Assembly (NCBI GenBank): GCA_965214565.1
Contig: OZ243951.1
Span: forward strand, 2,418,001 to 2,482,000
DNA from: VXYK01 sp965214565
GTDB lineage: Bacteria > Actinomycetota > Acidimicrobiia > Acidimicrobiales > Aldehydirespiratoraceae
Length of the DNA stretch: 64,000 nucleotides
Direction of reading: 5' to 3'
The notes beneath the pieces were generated by a model. That model saw only the letters and a program-made list of their open reading frames with translations. It made no database searches and was not told the origin of the DNA. Position 1 is the stretch's first letter, and every line of letters starts with the position of its first letter. This document shows positions 17,443 to 26,752 of the stretch, one piece after another. The translations under genes were made by a program, and so were the position numbers.

Positions 17443-18263
17443 CGCCGGCGCTGGTGATCGTGGCGACACCGATCGGCAATATGGGTGACCTGTCGCCGCG
17501 TGCGGTCGAAGAACTGGCCTCAGCGTCACTGGTGTGCTGCGAGGACACCCGTCGCACTGGACGCCTGCTGAGCCAGGCCGGTGTGCGGGCGAGGGCGCTG
17601 AGGCGGGTCGACGCTCACACCGAGGCATCGGCCGCGCAGCAGGTGGTCGAGTTGATTTCGGCGGGGCACAGGGTTGTGCTGGTGTCTGACTCCGGCACTC
17701 CGGGAGTCAGCGATCCAGGTGAGCGCCTGGTCACAGCAGTTGTGGAGGCCGGTTGTGAGGTTGTGGTCGTGCCGGGGCCGACCGCAGCGATCGCTGCACT
17801 GTTGGGCAGCGGTTTCGCCGTCGACCGGTTCTGCTTCGAGGGTTTCCTGCCGCGGCGCGGTGGCGAGCGGACGAGCCGGCTGGAACAGCTGGCGGCTGAG
17901 CAGCGCACCTGTGTGCTTTATGAGTCGCCCAAGCGGATCGCCGCGACCCTGGCCGACCTCGCCCGGTGCTGTGGTGGTGAGCGGCGGGCGGTGGTAGCTC
18001 GGGAGTTGACGAAGCTGCACGAGGAGTTCGTGCGCGGCTCGCTGACTGAGCTGGTCGACTGGTCTGCGGTTGAGCCCAAGGGTGAGATTGTGCTGGTGCT
18101 CGAGGGAGCGCCTGAGGCCCCTACTCCCGACGATGCGGCGATCGTTGCTGCGCTCGATCTGGCACTTGCGCAGGGCATGAGCTCCAGGGACGCGGCAGCG
18201 TCGGTAGCGGCGGATCTGGGCGTGTCGAAGCGCAGAGCCTACGACTTGCTCCACAGGGGCTGA
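17439..18263 (+). CDS. rsmI: 16S rRNA (cytidine-1402-2'-O)-methyltransferase RsmI
   Basis: A 274-residue tetrapyrrole-methylase-fold enzyme methylating the ribose of C1402 in the decoding site. Motifs: VATPIGNMGDLSPRAVEEL at the N-terminus, CEDTRRTGRLL, SDSGTPGVSDPGE (SAM loop), GFLPRRGGER and YESPKRIAATLADL. The start is GTG 17439, overlapping the DUF192 stop. In mycobacteria rsmI also lies near metG. Confidence 0.96.
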   Translation: MTPALVIVATPIGNMGDLSPRAVEELASASLVCCEDTRRTGRLLSQAGVRARALRRVDAHTEASAAQQVVELISAGHRVVLVSDSGTPGVSDPGERLVTAVVEAGCEVVVVPGPTAAIAALLGSGFAVDRFCFEGFLPRRGGERTSRLEQLAAEQRTCVLYESPKRIAATLADLARCCGGERRAVVARELTKLHEEFVRGSLTELVDWSAVEPKGEIVLVLEGAPEAPTPDDAAIVAALDLALAQGMSSRDAAASVAADLGVSKRRAYDLLHRG

Positions 18264-18332
18264 GGGCAGGAAACGGCCTGCTCCCGGTGAGTATCCCCGC
18301 CACTGTCACACCCCCTACTTAACATCGTCGGC

Positions 18333-19610
18333 ATGGAACCAATAGCTGTCATATCTGTTGTGGCCGTGGCTCTAGCCTGCGCTTGCGGGCTGCTCTACTT
18401 CCGCGACCGCGGAGCGCGGCGCGACCAGGAGTTGCTTGAGCGGGTGGTCTCGGTCGTGGGCGAGAGCGTCGAGAGTCGCCTGAAGACCGGAACGACTGAA
18501 CTGGAGCATCGCAGCCAGGCCATCGATTCGAAGATGGAATTCGCCCAGCAGCGGATCGACGAGCAGTTGGCCTCGTTGCTCGCGTCGCTGCAGGCAAAGG
18601 TCGACGCAGGCGACAAGGTGGTACTCGAGCGGGTCGGGGGCCTCACCTCAACTGTCGATGAGAAGGTGGGTGGAATGTCTCAGAGCCTGACGCGGCAAGT
18701 CACCGCCATGGGCTCGGAACTGGCCCAGGTGCGCGACCTAGTGGCTCAACTCCAGAAGGAACGGGCTGTCCAACATGGAGAGCTCACCCAGAGCCTCCAG
18801 GACACGATCAACCAGCAGAAGGCTCTGAACGAGACTGCCGGGCATCTTCGCGAGGCGCTGGCCAACCCGCAGGCCCGTGGCCAGTGGGGCGAACGGATGG
18901 CCGAGGATGTGCTGCGTGCCGCGGGGATGAAGGAGAACTTCAGCTATCGCAAGCAGACCGCTCTCGAGGGAGGCACCAAGCCGGACTTCACCTTCATGCT
19001 CCCGCACGAGCAGTTGCTGCACATGGATGTGAAGTTCCCCGCCGCGAACTACCTGCGGTTCCTTGAGGCGGAGTCGGATTCTGAAGCTGAAAGGTTCAAG
19101 GAGCTCTTCCTGCGCGACGTGCGCAACCGGATCAAGGAACTGCGCGACCGTGACTATGCGGCCCAGGACTCGACGGTCGGCTACTTGCTGTTGTTCATCC
19201 CCAACGAAGCCATCTACGGATTCATCCACGAACACGACATGACGCTTCTCGACGATGCGATGGCCCAGAGCGTCGTGCTGTGTTCTCCCAACACGTTGTT
19301 CGCGGTGCTCAGAGTGATCCGCCAGGCGATGGACACGCATTCGCTGGAACGGGCGACCGATGAGATCCTTGACTGCCTGGGCTCTTTCGGGGAGCAGTGG
19401 CAGAAGTTCTCCGCACATATCGACAAGGCCGACAAGAATCTCGAAACGCTGTACAGGACTTTCGGGGAGCTCTCGGGCACGAGGCGTCGCCAACTGGAGC
19501 GACAACTCGACAAGATCGACGAGATTCGGTCACGCGTCGGAGCAGTTGAGGACGGGCCGGTGCTCGCCGCACCGTCCGCTCCACCGCTGCGGGAAGTGGA
19601 GGCGGGTTAG
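18333..19610 (+). CDS. rmuC: DNA recombination protein RmuC
   Basis: A 425-residue protein: N-terminal membrane anchor (about residues 3-23), long coiled coil (about 30-175, Gln/Glu/Leu-rich), then the RmuC domain beginning GQWGERMAEDVLRAAGM, with KPDFTFMLP and HMDVKFPAANYLRF resembling a PD-(D/E)XK-like core. RmuC limits inversions at short inverted repeats in E. coli. Ends with TAG. Confidence 0.94.
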   Translation: MEPIAVISVVAVALACACGLLYFRDRGARRDQELLERVVSVVGESVESRLKTGTTELEHRSQAIDSKMEFAQQRIDEQLASLLASLQAKVDAGDKVVLERVGGLTSTVDEKVGGMSQSLTRQVTAMGSELAQVRDLVAQLQKERAVQHGELTQSLQDTINQQKALNETAGHLREALANPQARGQWGERMAEDVLRAAGMKENFSYRKQTALEGGTKPDFTFMLPHEQLLHMDVKFPAANYLRFLEAESDSEAERFKELFLRDVRNRIKELRDRDYAAQDSTVGYLLLFIPNEAIYGFIHEHDMTLLDDAMAQSVVLCSPNTLFAVLRVIRQAMDTHSLERATDEILDCLGSFGEQWQKFSAHIDKADKNLETLYRTFGELSGTRRRQLERQLDKIDEIRSRVGAVEDGPVLAAPSAPPLREVEAG

Positions 19611-19665
19611 CGTGCCGCGCTGAATTCCCCCGTGTGATCCCTCATGCTCCGGTAGCCTCAGGCTG

Positions 19666-21294
19666 ATGTCTGTTCCAGTTCTCGTTGCCGTTGCCTGGCC
19701 GTATGCCTCGGGTTCGCGTCATCTCGGCCATCTCTCCGGGGCCTATCTGCCGGCAGACGTGTTCGCCCGCCATCAGCGGATCGTGGGCAACGATGTGCTG
19801 ATGGTCAGTGGTTCTGATGTCCATGGCACGCCGATCACGGTGCGAGCGGAGAGCGAGGGTGTGACACCCAGCGTGATTGTTGACCGCTACCACTCCGAGT
19901 TCGTACGGCAATGGGACGAACTCGGATTCTCCTGGGACCTGTTCACGACAACCGGCACCGAGAACCATGCAAGAGTCACCCAGGAGATGTTCCTGGCGCA
20001 GCTGCAGAACGGCCACATCGACCGCCGAGTCTCCGAACAGTATTACGACCCCGAGGCCGGCCGATTCCTGCCGGACCGCTATATCGAAGGCACATGCCCG
20101 CACTGCGGCTATGTCGAGGCACGTGGCGACCAGTGCGACGATTGCGGGCAGACGCTCGACGCCTTAGACCTCGGCAACCCCCGTTCGAAGATCAGCGGCG
20201 CGACTCCACAGCGACGGGAGACCGAGCACTTCTATTTCCGATACTCCGATTTCACGGAGCGGCTCGCTGAGATCTACAAGGACAAAGCCTATTGGCGCCC
20301 GCATGTTCTCAATTTTGTGCGCGGCTACCTCAAAGAGGGACTTCTCGATCGGGCCATCACCCGCGATATCGAATGGGGCATTGAACTGCCTGTCGACGAC
20401 CTCGGCCCGGGAAAGCGCATCTACGTCTGGTACGACGCGGTGATCGGCTATCTGTCGGCCTCCAAAGAATGGTCGGCCATACAAGGAGACGAAGATGCGT
20501 GGCGACGCTGGTGGGAGAACGACCAGAGTCGCCACGTCTATTTCATCGGCAAGGACAACATCCCGTTCCACTGCCTGTTCTGGCCTGCTCAGCTGATCGG
20601 AGCAGGAAACCTACACCTGCCCGACGATGTGCCCGCCAACCAGTACGTCACCTTCAAGGGCGGGAAGGCGTCTGCGAGCCGCGGCGTCGGTCTGACGATC
20701 GATGAGGGCCTGGCACTGTTCGAACCCGACGGGCTGCGATACGCCCTGGCGGCAAATTTCCCTGAGCAGGCCGACACCGAGGTGTCGATCCACTCGATCG
20801 CCCGCCGGATCAACGAAGAGTTGGTTGCCAACTGGGGGAACCTCGTCAACCGGGTGCTGTCGATGCTGCACAACAACCACGGCGTTCAGCCCGCGTCAGT
20901 CGACCGCACTGCCGAGGATCAGGCGCTGCTGGCCACCGTCGATGAGACTCTCGCGGCCTGTGGCCAGGAATTCGAGCGAGTCGAACTGCGCGCCGCGCTG
21001 CGCATGGCGATGAGCGGTGCGCAGGCGATCAATGCCTACCTCAACGCCACCGAGCCGTGGAAGCTGGCCAAGATCGATTCCGCGAGGAGCGCCACGGTGC
21101 TCGCCACCGCACTCGACGCGATCAACGGCATCCGTGTTGGCCTGGCTCCGTTCCTGCCGTTCTCGTCTGCACGGCTCGACGAGATTCTGGGGCCAATCGA
21201 CGGTTGGGCCCGCAAGCCAGTGCCGCCGGGTACCGAGATACCCAAGCCGACGCCACTCTTCGCGAAGGTGGACATCGACGCGATTCTGGACTGA
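19666..21294 (+). CDS. metG: Methionyl-tRNA synthetase
   Basis: A 542-residue class I synthetase charging tRNA-Met. HIGH-type motif SRHLGHLSG near residue 20; a Cys4 zinc knuckle near residues 143-160 (CPHCGYVEARGDQCDDCG); KMSKS-type loop KASASRG near residue 331, of the K-x-S-x-S-R variety seen in KFSSSR enzymes; and a helical anticodon-binding domain at the C-terminus without the extra dimerisation domain. TAGCCT (19653-19658) lies seven bases before the ATG, so the mRNA is probably leaderless. It starts the metG-tatD-rpf-rsmA-ispE block. Confidence 0.96.
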   Translation: MSVPVLVAVAWPYASGSRHLGHLSGAYLPADVFARHQRIVGNDVLMVSGSDVHGTPITVRAESEGVTPSVIVDRYHSEFVRQWDELGFSWDLFTTTGTENHARVTQEMFLAQLQNGHIDRRVSEQYYDPEAGRFLPDRYIEGTCPHCGYVEARGDQCDDCGQTLDALDLGNPRSKISGATPQRRETEHFYFRYSDFTERLAEIYKDKAYWRPHVLNFVRGYLKEGLLDRAITRDIEWGIELPVDDLGPGKRIYVWYDAVIGYLSASKEWSAIQGDEDAWRRWWENDQSRHVYFIGKDNIPFHCLFWPAQLIGAGNLHLPDDVPANQYVTFKGGKASASRGVGLTIDEGLALFEPDGLRYALAANFPEQADTEVSIHSIARRINEELVANWGNLVNRVLSMLHNNHGVQPASVDRTAEDQALLATVDETLAACGQEFERVELRAALRMAMSGAQAINAYLNATEPWKLAKIDSARSATVLATALDAINGIRVGLAPFLPFSSARLDEILGPIDGWARKPVPPGTEIPKPTPLFAKVDIDAILD

Positions 21295-21299
21295 GCTGC

Positions 21300-22052
21300 G
21301 TGGGGTGGATAGACCAGCACTGCCACCTCCCCGCCGGGGTGGAAGGTCGCCGGCTTGCAGACGAAGCACGCGCGGCAGGAGTTGAGCGCCTGATCACCGT
21401 CGGCACCGGGGTCGAGGGGTCGTCCGAGATGATCGCTCTGGCCAGCGGGATCGACGGCGTCTGGGCGACCGCCGGAGTTCACCCTCATGATGCCAAGGAT
21501 GGCATCGACGGCCTCGAGGCGTTGTTGTCGGCGCCGCAAGTCGTAGCGGTCGGCGAGTGCGGGCTCGACTTCCATTACGACCATTCGCCGCGTGGCACTC
21601 AAATCGACATGTTCGCTCGACAGATCGGCCTGGCGCATCGCCACGATCTTCCGTTGATGATCCACACCCGCAGCGCTTGGCCAGAGACGTTCGAAGTGCT
21701 GGATCGGGAGGGCGTCCCCGATCGGCTCGTGTTCCACTGTTTCACCGGCGGCACAGCCGAACTCGAACAGTGTCTCGTTAGAGGCGGGTTGGTCTCCTTC
21801 TCCGGAATCGTCACATTCTCGAGTGCCGACGAGTTGCGTGAAGCCGCATTGAGCTGTCCCCTCGAGCGACTGCTCGTAGAGACTGACAGCCCTTATCTGG
21901 CACCGGTTCCCCATCGGGGAAAACCCAACCGCCCGGCGCTGCTGCCGTTGGTCGGTGCCGCTGTTGCCGATATCAAGGGGCTCGCGGTGGAGGAAGTCGA
22001 AACGATGGTGTGGAAAACCTCGGCGTCGTTCTACCGGCTCGACGCCGCCTGA
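21300..22052 (+). CDS. tatD: TatD family metal-dependent hydrolase
   Basis: A 250-residue TIM-barrel DNase-type hydrolase. The start GTG 21300 is chosen because the protein then begins VGWIDQHCHL, with the HxH metal site where the family has it; the longer frame overlaps metG. Further motifs: GECGLDFHYD, MIHTRSAW, VFHCFTGG and ETDSPYLAPVPHRGKPNRP. It starts five bases after the metG stop. Confidence 0.94.
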   Translation: MGWIDQHCHLPAGVEGRRLADEARAAGVERLITVGTGVEGSSEMIALASGIDGVWATAGVHPHDAKDGIDGLEALLSAPQVVAVGECGLDFHYDHSPRGTQIDMFARQIGLAHRHDLPLMIHTRSAWPETFEVLDREGVPDRLVFHCFTGGTAELEQCLVRGGLVSFSGIVTFSSADELREAALSCPLERLLVETDSPYLAPVPHRGKPNRPALLPLVGAAVADIKGLAVEEVETMVWKTSASFYRLDAA

Positions 22053-22227
22053 GCGCACCCCGGGACCCAACGGGTGTGACACTCGACGCTGCGACGTCCC
22101 CCTGGCGCCGCCCGGGGTAGCGCGGGTGGCGGAGCTTTGCGGATGTGCGGAGAGTCACATTACAGTTGAGCGCGTTACCAGGTTAATCACCGTAGAGACG
22201 GCATAGCCAGAGGGAAGGATCACTGTT

Positions 22228-23013
22228 CTGGACGCCATCGGAAACGGACGACGCAAGCTCGTTGGCGCCTCGGTAGCGGTTTCGATCTTGCTGGGTCTGT
22301 ACTTTTCCACAACCGCAACGTCAGCTGTTGAACAGCCTGTGGAGAGTCACCTGATCCCGCTTGTGTCGGTTGACATCCAGGCGTTCTCCGACCGCGCCGC
22401 TGCATGGACTGGGGCACATCAGCAGCACCGAGACGACGCCCGTGCCCGAGCTCTGTCGTTGGCTGCGCAGGCCCGCGCGGAACAAGAGTCCGAAGTCGCG
22501 GCGGCCGCGACGACGGCGCAGGCTCCGGCAACGACCGCCCCGCCGACCACTGCGCCCGCTACCACTGCGCCCGCTACCACTGCGCCCGCTACCACTGCGC
22601 CCGCTACCACCGGGCCCGAAGATAAAGGGCCCTCCACCACAGAGGCTTCGGCTGCAACGGCAACTTCAACGACGGCTGAAACAGAGGGTACGACCGCGAC
22701 GACTATCACGGTTGCCCCCAGCACGGCGGTCGCTGCCACGGTTCCGACTGGAGAACAATGGGAGGCGCTGCGACAGTGCGAGTCCTCGGGGAACTACCGT
22801 GCCATCAGCCCCACCGGCCGGTATCGGGGCGCCTATCAGTTCTCCCGTTCGACGTGGGACTGGGTGGCCCCCCAGATCGGAGCGAACTATCTCGTCGGGG
22901 TCGATCCCGCTGAAGCATCACCGGCGGATCAGGATCGGATGGCGCAGGCGCTATGGGACATCAATGGTTGGGCACCGTGGCCTGCCTGTTCGAGGAGACT
23001 CGGGTACCTGTAG
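22228..23013 (+). CDS. Secreted resuscitation-promoting factor (Rpf)-domain protein, probable CTG start
   Basis: The 241-residue TTG frame lacks a charged start. Extending to CTG 22228 gives MDAIGNGRRKLVGASVAVSI, a proper signal peptide with a GRRK n-region, and CTG sits eight bases after AGGGAAGGA (22210-22219). No ATG, GTG or TTG lies between, and TAG at 22204 closes the frame. The mature protein has an Ala/Gln-rich helical part, TTAPA repeats (four exact 18-bp copies near 22553-22610), a Ser/Thr-rich linker and a C-terminal Rpf/transglycosylase-like domain: EQWEALRQCESSGNYRAISP with the catalytic Glu, GAYQFSRSTWDWV and GWAPWPACSRRLGYL. Such factors cleave peptidoglycan during exit from dormancy. 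Confidence 0.9.
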   Translation: MDAIGNGRRKLVGASVAVSILLGLYFSTTATSAVEQPVESHLIPLVSVDIQAFSDRAAAWTGAHQQHRDDARARALSLAAQARAEQESEVAAAATTAQAPATTAPPTTAPATTAPATTAPATTAPATTGPEDKGPSTTEASAATATSTTAETEGTTATTITVAPSTAVAATVPTGEQWEALRQCESSGNYRAISPTGRYRGAYQFSRSTWDWVAPQIGANYLVGVDPAEASPADQDRMAQALWDINGWAPWPACSRRLGYL

Positions 23014-23028
23014 GGTGCGCCACCAACA

Positions 23029-23862
23029 GTGACGCACTCACCTCAGCAGCTACTCGCGATCCTCGACTCCCATGGTCTGGAACCCCGCCGCGGGCTGGGA
23101 CAGAACTTCGTGGTCGACCCCAACACTGTGCGCCGCATCGCCAAGCTGTCCGGAACGGGACCCACCGAGGCAGTCGTCGAGATCGGCGCCGGTCTGGGGT
23201 CGCTCACCCTGGCGCTGGTTGAGACCGGCGCAGAGGTCACTGCCATCGAGGTTGACCGCGGCCTGGCCCGCGCGCTTCGAGATGTGGTCGCCGACCACGA
23301 TGTGCGGGTGATCGAGGACGACGCGCGGACCCTCGACTGGCCGGCACTCCTCACGGGGCGCAACGACTGGCGACTCGTCGCCAACCTGCCCTACAACATC
23401 GCCGCATCCCTGGTCGTCGACCTCTTGAACAACGTGGCGGCGCTGAAATCGATGTTGGTCATGGTGCAACGCGAGGTGGGGGAACGTTTGGCGGCGAAAG
23501 CGGGCGACAAGGCGGTTGGGATCCCGTCAGTGCTCGTCGCCTACCACGGCACCGCGAGACTGGTCGGTCGTGTCCCGGCGACGGTGTTCTACCCGAAACC
23601 CAGGGTCGATTCGGTTCTCGTACAGATTGATCGACACGCCGTTCCGCCGGCCGAGGAGCCGCTGAAACTGATCGGCACCCTGCTGCGCGCCGGTTTCGGT
23701 CAGCGTCGCAAGATGCTGCGACGGTCGTTGGGGGCCTATGTCGATCCTGCAGGCTTCGAGAGTGCGGGGGTCGACAGCCGGGCACGGCCAGAGACACTGT
23801 CGCTCACCGATTGGTCTCGACTGGCCGCAGTGGCCAACTTCGGCCCCGCGGACACGCCATAA
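23029..23862 (+). CDS. rsmA: 16S rRNA dimethyladenosine transferase RsmA (KsgA)
   Basis: A 277-residue SAM-dependent enzyme dimethylating two adenines in helix 45 of 16S rRNA. GLGQNFVVDPN, VVEIGAGLGSLTLAL (SAM loop), the catalytic NLPYNIAASLV and the C-terminal FGQRRKMLRRSL are the family motifs. The start is GTG 23029, 15 bases after the rpf stop. Confidence 0.96.
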   Translation: MTHSPQQLLAILDSHGLEPRRGLGQNFVVDPNTVRRIAKLSGTGPTEAVVEIGAGLGSLTLALVETGAEVTAIEVDRGLARALRDVVADHDVRVIEDDARTLDWPALLTGRNDWRLVANLPYNIAASLVVDLLNNVAALKSMLVMVQREVGERLAAKAGDKAVGIPSVLVAYHGTARLVGRVPATVFYPKPRVDSVLVQIDRHAVPPAEEPLKLIGTLLRAGFGQRRKMLRRSLGAYVDPAGFESAGVDSRARPETLSLTDWSRLAAVANFGPADTP

Positions 23863-23866
23863 CGGT

Positions 23867-24367
23867 TCAGGCAGAAGCTTCGAGGCGAGCCTTGATGCCC
23901 TGCAGCACCCGCGTCATGTTGGCCTGATGGTCACGGAGGCGGTTGGCGATCAGGCGGTGCTCCTTGTCGGGTGCCTGCTCGATGAACGCGTCGAGTCCGG
24001 AACGGCCGGGCCCCAGCAACAGGCGGAACAGCAGACGAGTGCCGCCGCCGATGAGGTCCTGCAGTTCGAACCGCCAGCGCGCGCCGGGACTGTCGGGGTC
24101 TGAGGTGCACCAACCGAAGGCGGTGGGTTCGTCGTACACGTCGACATAGCACCGAACCTCCCATTCGCCCAGTACTTCGAGGTAGTTCCGCCCGACGAAG
24201 GATGCTCCCAGCGCGGGACCGTCGTGGCCGTCGTCCCAGGCAGCCGAGATGAACTCGGTGGAGAAGCCGGCAGGAAGGTTGATGTCGGTTGCTGCGGCCC
24301 ACACCTCGTCGATCGGAGCCGCTATGTCGGTCTCCACCACGACACCGGGACCGTCAGCCATCCTCAC
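23867..24367 (-). CDS. SRPBCC (polyketide cyclase/START-like) family protein
   Basis: A 166-residue protein with VVVETDIAAPIDEVWAAATD at the N-terminus, GASFVGRN in the middle and a long C-terminal helix (LIANRLRDHQANMTRVLQGI), the helix-grip plan of SRPBCC ligand-binding proteins. GTG 24367 is the start, with ATG 24361 the alternative. It is convergent with rsmA, with four bases between stops. The function of individual members is not predictable. Confidence 0.8.
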   Translation of the reverse strand: MRMADGPGVVVETDIAAPIDEVWAAATDINLPAGFSTEFISAAWDDGHDGPALGASFVGRNYLEVLGEWEVRCYVDVYDEPTAFGWCTSDPDSPGARWRFELQDLIGGGTRLLFRLLLGPGRSGLDAFIEQAPDKEHRLIANRLRDHQANMTRVLQGIKARLEASA

Positions 24368-24465
24368 CGCAGTTCCTGGACCCGATTCACAGGTGAGTCC
24401 GTAGCCGTCGAAGAAGGTGGTCTGGCGTGCAGGGGATCGAGGAACAGGGTTTTGTCAGTCTGCAT
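24364..24465 (-). CDS. Possible 33-residue leader peptide or small protein before the SRPBCC gene
   Basis: The frame from ATG 24465 reads MQTDKTLFLDPLHARPP and ends in a TGA that overlaps the SRPBCC GTG (24364-24367). The stop-start overlap suggests coupling, but no family is recognised and the frame could be chance. Confidence 0.28.
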   Translation of the reverse strand: MQTDKTLFLDPLHARPPSSTATDSPVNRVQELR

Positions 24466-24530
24466 TGCAGGCAGCATAGCCCTGGCGCAGAACAACCCTC
24501 CGTCAGCCGTCGGGTGGTTAGCCTGTCGGG

Positions 24531-25253
24531 GTGGTTGCGATTCATGCGCCTGCAAAGTTGACGGTGTCGCTGAGCATCACGGGAGTCCGTGGGGACGGCT
24601 ACCACCTGATCGATGCCGAGATGGTGAGCCTCGACCTGCATGACGTGGTCGAACTGTCCGACGGTGACTCCCTAGAGGTCGTCGGACCACACGGTGCTCA
24701 GGACCTCGGCGACGAACAGGACAATCTCGTGCGGCGGGCCCTCCAACTCTGCGGTCGCACAGCGGCGGTCCGACTCCACAAGCACATTCCCCCAGGGTCG
24801 GGACTCGGCGGCGGTTCTGCCGATGCCGCAGCGGTCCTGCGCTGGGCCGGGCACAAGGACCTCACCGAGGCAGCAGGAATCGGTGCGGACGTGGCCTTCT
24901 GCCTTGCCGGCGGACGGGCCCGGGTCACCGGTATTGGAGAGACAGTCGAGCCCCTTCCCTACGTTGAGCGCACGGTCACCCTGTTGATCCCACCGGTGCA
25001 CTGTTCGACCAGAGAGGTCTATGCGCAGTGGGACCGACTCGGCGGGCCGGTCGGCGACAACGGCAACGATCTCGAACCAGCCGCGCTGGCCGTCGCTCCC
25101 GAGTTGCGGCGCTGGCGCGACCAACTTGGCGACGCTTCGGGTCAACGCCCTCGGCTCGCGGGCAGCGGAAGCACCTGGTGGGTCGACGGTGAGCATCCCG
25201 GCGAAGGCCTGCTGGTCGCCCGCACCGCCCCCGCCGTCAGCAGCGCTCTCTAG
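24531..25253 (+). CDS. ispE: 4-diphosphocytidyl-2-C-methyl-D-erythritol kinase (IspE)
   Basis: GHMP-family kinase of the MEP isoprenoid pathway, phosphorylating CDP-ME at the 2-hydroxyl. APAKLTVSLSI carries the catalytic Lys region, PPGSGLGGGSADAAAVL is the ATP loop, and GADVAFCLAGG and LAGSGST are later GHMP motifs. At 240 residues it is shorter than the usual 280-300, lacking part of the C-terminal region. GTG 24531 follows TAGCCT (24519-24524) by six bases, a leaderless arrangement. It lies after rsmA as in mycobacteria. Confidence 0.93.
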   Translation: MVAIHAPAKLTVSLSITGVRGDGYHLIDAEMVSLDLHDVVELSDGDSLEVVGPHGAQDLGDEQDNLVRRALQLCGRTAAVRLHKHIPPGSGLGGGSADAAAVLRWAGHKDLTEAAGIGADVAFCLAGGRARVTGIGETVEPLPYVERTVTLLIPPVHCSTREVYAQWDRLGGPVGDNGNDLEPAALAVAPELRRWRDQLGDASGQRPRLAGSGSTWWVDGEHPGEGLLVARTAPAVSSAL

Positions 25254-25301
25254 AGGGTCAGATCCTCTGCGAGGAGAGGGCGAAGCGCCCAACAGACCGC
25301 G

Positions 25302-25394
25302 TCACTTGCGGCGTTGGTGGCGCGTCCGTCGCATCATCTTCTTGTGCTTCTTCTTCCGCATTCTCTTGCGGCGTTTCTTGATGAGTGAACCCAC
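25302..25394 (-). CDS. bS22-like 30S ribosomal protein (AURKAIP1/COX24 domain), 30 aa
   Basis: From GTG 25394 the protein is VGSLIKKRRKRMRKKKHKKM followed by MRRTRHQRRK: almost only Lys/Arg, with the GS-(L/V)-IKKRRKRM-KKKHKK--(R/K)-TRHQRR pattern of actinobacterial bS22 proteins that bind 16S rRNA. The length matches the known 30-33 residues. It is on the opposite strand between ispE and tRNA-Gln. Confidence 0.88.
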   Translation of the reverse strand: MGSLIKKRRKRMRKKKHKKMMRRTRHQRRK

Positions 25395-25492
25395 GACCGC
25401 CGACGCTACCGGCCCAGAGCGAAAAACCTCATGAAAATTCTGTGGTGCGCAACATCGCGCGAACGGTACCGTTAGGCCGTCGCCCAACGCGA

Positions 25493-25568
25493 TGGCCCGT
25501 AGTTCAACTGGCAGAACGTCGGACTTTGGCTCCGGATGTTGCAGGTTCGAGTCCTGCCGGGCCAGCCA
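25493..25568 (+). tRNA. tRNA-Gln (anticodon TTG)
   Basis: The acceptor stem TGGCCCG pairs with CGGGCCA (25558-25564). The D-arm is GTTCAACTGGCAGAAC, the anticodon loop CTTTGGC gives TTG, and the T-arm contains GGTTCGAGTCC. CCA is encoded (25566-25568). 76 nt in all. Confidence 0.95.
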
Positions 25569-25639
25569 GTATCCCGGCTACCGCCATCGGGCACCTCTAC
25601 ACTGCCCGACAACAGGCGCTGAATCACGACTGGAACCCC

Positions 25640-26620
25640 ATGCAACTGGTCAACAAGAAGAAGTTACATGTCGTGGCCGGCAGGGCGACACAGTCGCTTG
25701 CCACCGACATCTGCAAGGAACTGGGGGTACCGCTGGGCACACCCAACATCTCCGAGTTCGCCAACGGTGAGATCCATGTCAAGTACTTCGAGTCGATCCG
25801 CGGTGCGGACGTGTTCATCGTGCAGACCCACACCCCCTGGAACGGGTGTTCGATCAACGACGCGATCACAGAGCAGCTGATCCTGGTCGACGCAGCCAAG
25901 CGGGCGTCAGCCAAGCGGATCACCGCGGTGATCCCGTTCTACGGTTACAGCCGCCAGGACCGGAAGGCCTCTGGCCGTGAGCCGATAACCGCCCGTCTGC
26001 TGTCGGACCTCTTCAGTGCGGCGGGCGCTGACCGTCTGGTGTCAGTCGACCTGCACTCAGGTCAGATCCAGGGATTCTTCGACGGCCCCGTCGATCACCT
26101 GACCGCCATGCCGGTTCTGGTCGAATACCTTTCGGACATCGACGGCGATGTCGTCGTGGTCTCTCCCGATGCGGGACGGATGAAGGTCGCAGAGCGTTAC
26201 ACGAACCTGCTCGGAGCCGACCTCGCCTACGTCCACAAGCGGCGCTCGACCGTCGAGGCCAACACGGTGGAGGCCAAGGAGATCATCGGTGAGGTCGATG
26301 GCCGCGTCTGTGTGCTCATCGACGACATGATCGACACCGGCGGCACCATCTGTGCGGCCGCCGACCTGCTGGTGGCCAACGGAGCCGAGAAGGTCATCGC
26401 TGCGGCCACCCACGGGGTCTTCTCAGAACCCGCGATCGACCGGCTCAAGAACGCGGCGATCGAGACGGTGCTCATCACCGACACGTTGCCGCTGCCGTCG
26501 CACAAACAGATCGACAAGATAGAGATACTCTCGGTCGCCCCGATCATCGCCCGAGCCATTGCAGCGGTGTTCGCCGATACCTCCGTCAGCGAGATCTTCG
26601 CCGGGAACCACCTGGCCTAA
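25640..26620 (+). CDS. prs: Ribose-phosphate pyrophosphokinase
   Basis: A 326-residue PRPP synthetase. ATG 25640 gives the usual N-terminus (MQLVNKKKLHVVAGRATQSL); the open frame extends upstream through the tRNA by chance. Motifs: FANGEIHVKY, PFYGYSRQDRK, VDLHSGQIQGFF, SPDAGR and the PRPP loop VLIDDMIDTGGT. A TACACT box at 25598-25603 could be its -10. Upstream of rplY and pth, as in other actinomycetes, but no glmU precedes it. Confidence 0.96.
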   Translation: MQLVNKKKLHVVAGRATQSLATDICKELGVPLGTPNISEFANGEIHVKYFESIRGADVFIVQTHTPWNGCSINDAITEQLILVDAAKRASAKRITAVIPFYGYSRQDRKASGREPITARLLSDLFSAAGADRLVSVDLHSGQIQGFFDGPVDHLTAMPVLVEYLSDIDGDVVVVSPDAGRMKVAERYTNLLGADLAYVHKRRSTVEANTVEAKEIIGEVDGRVCVLIDDMIDTGGTICAAADLLVANGAEKVIAAATHGVFSEPAIDRLKNAAIETVLITDTLPLPSHKQIDKIEILSVAPIIARAIAAVFADTSVSEIFAGNHLA

Positions 26621-26752
26621 CCAGCGTTCGCAGCGATTGTGGCGACGGAGCTTGGGGATCATCGCGCATCCCGGTAGCCTGACTCGCCGGTTCGCATAAG
26701 ACCCGCCTTGATTTACTCCCATTGATTCCGCCAGTTCAGGAACCCAAGTCCC

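Noticed and set aside
22060..22227. A c-di-AMP (ydaO-type) riboswitch before the rpf-domain gene
   Set aside because: Such riboswitches precede rpf genes in some actinomycetes, but I could not find their conserved core or nested stems in this short interval.
22540..22620. The repeated GCTACCACTGCGCCC units as a CRISPR-like array
   Set aside because: They are 18-bp in-frame codon repeats (TTAPA) inside the Rpf-domain gene, without spacers.
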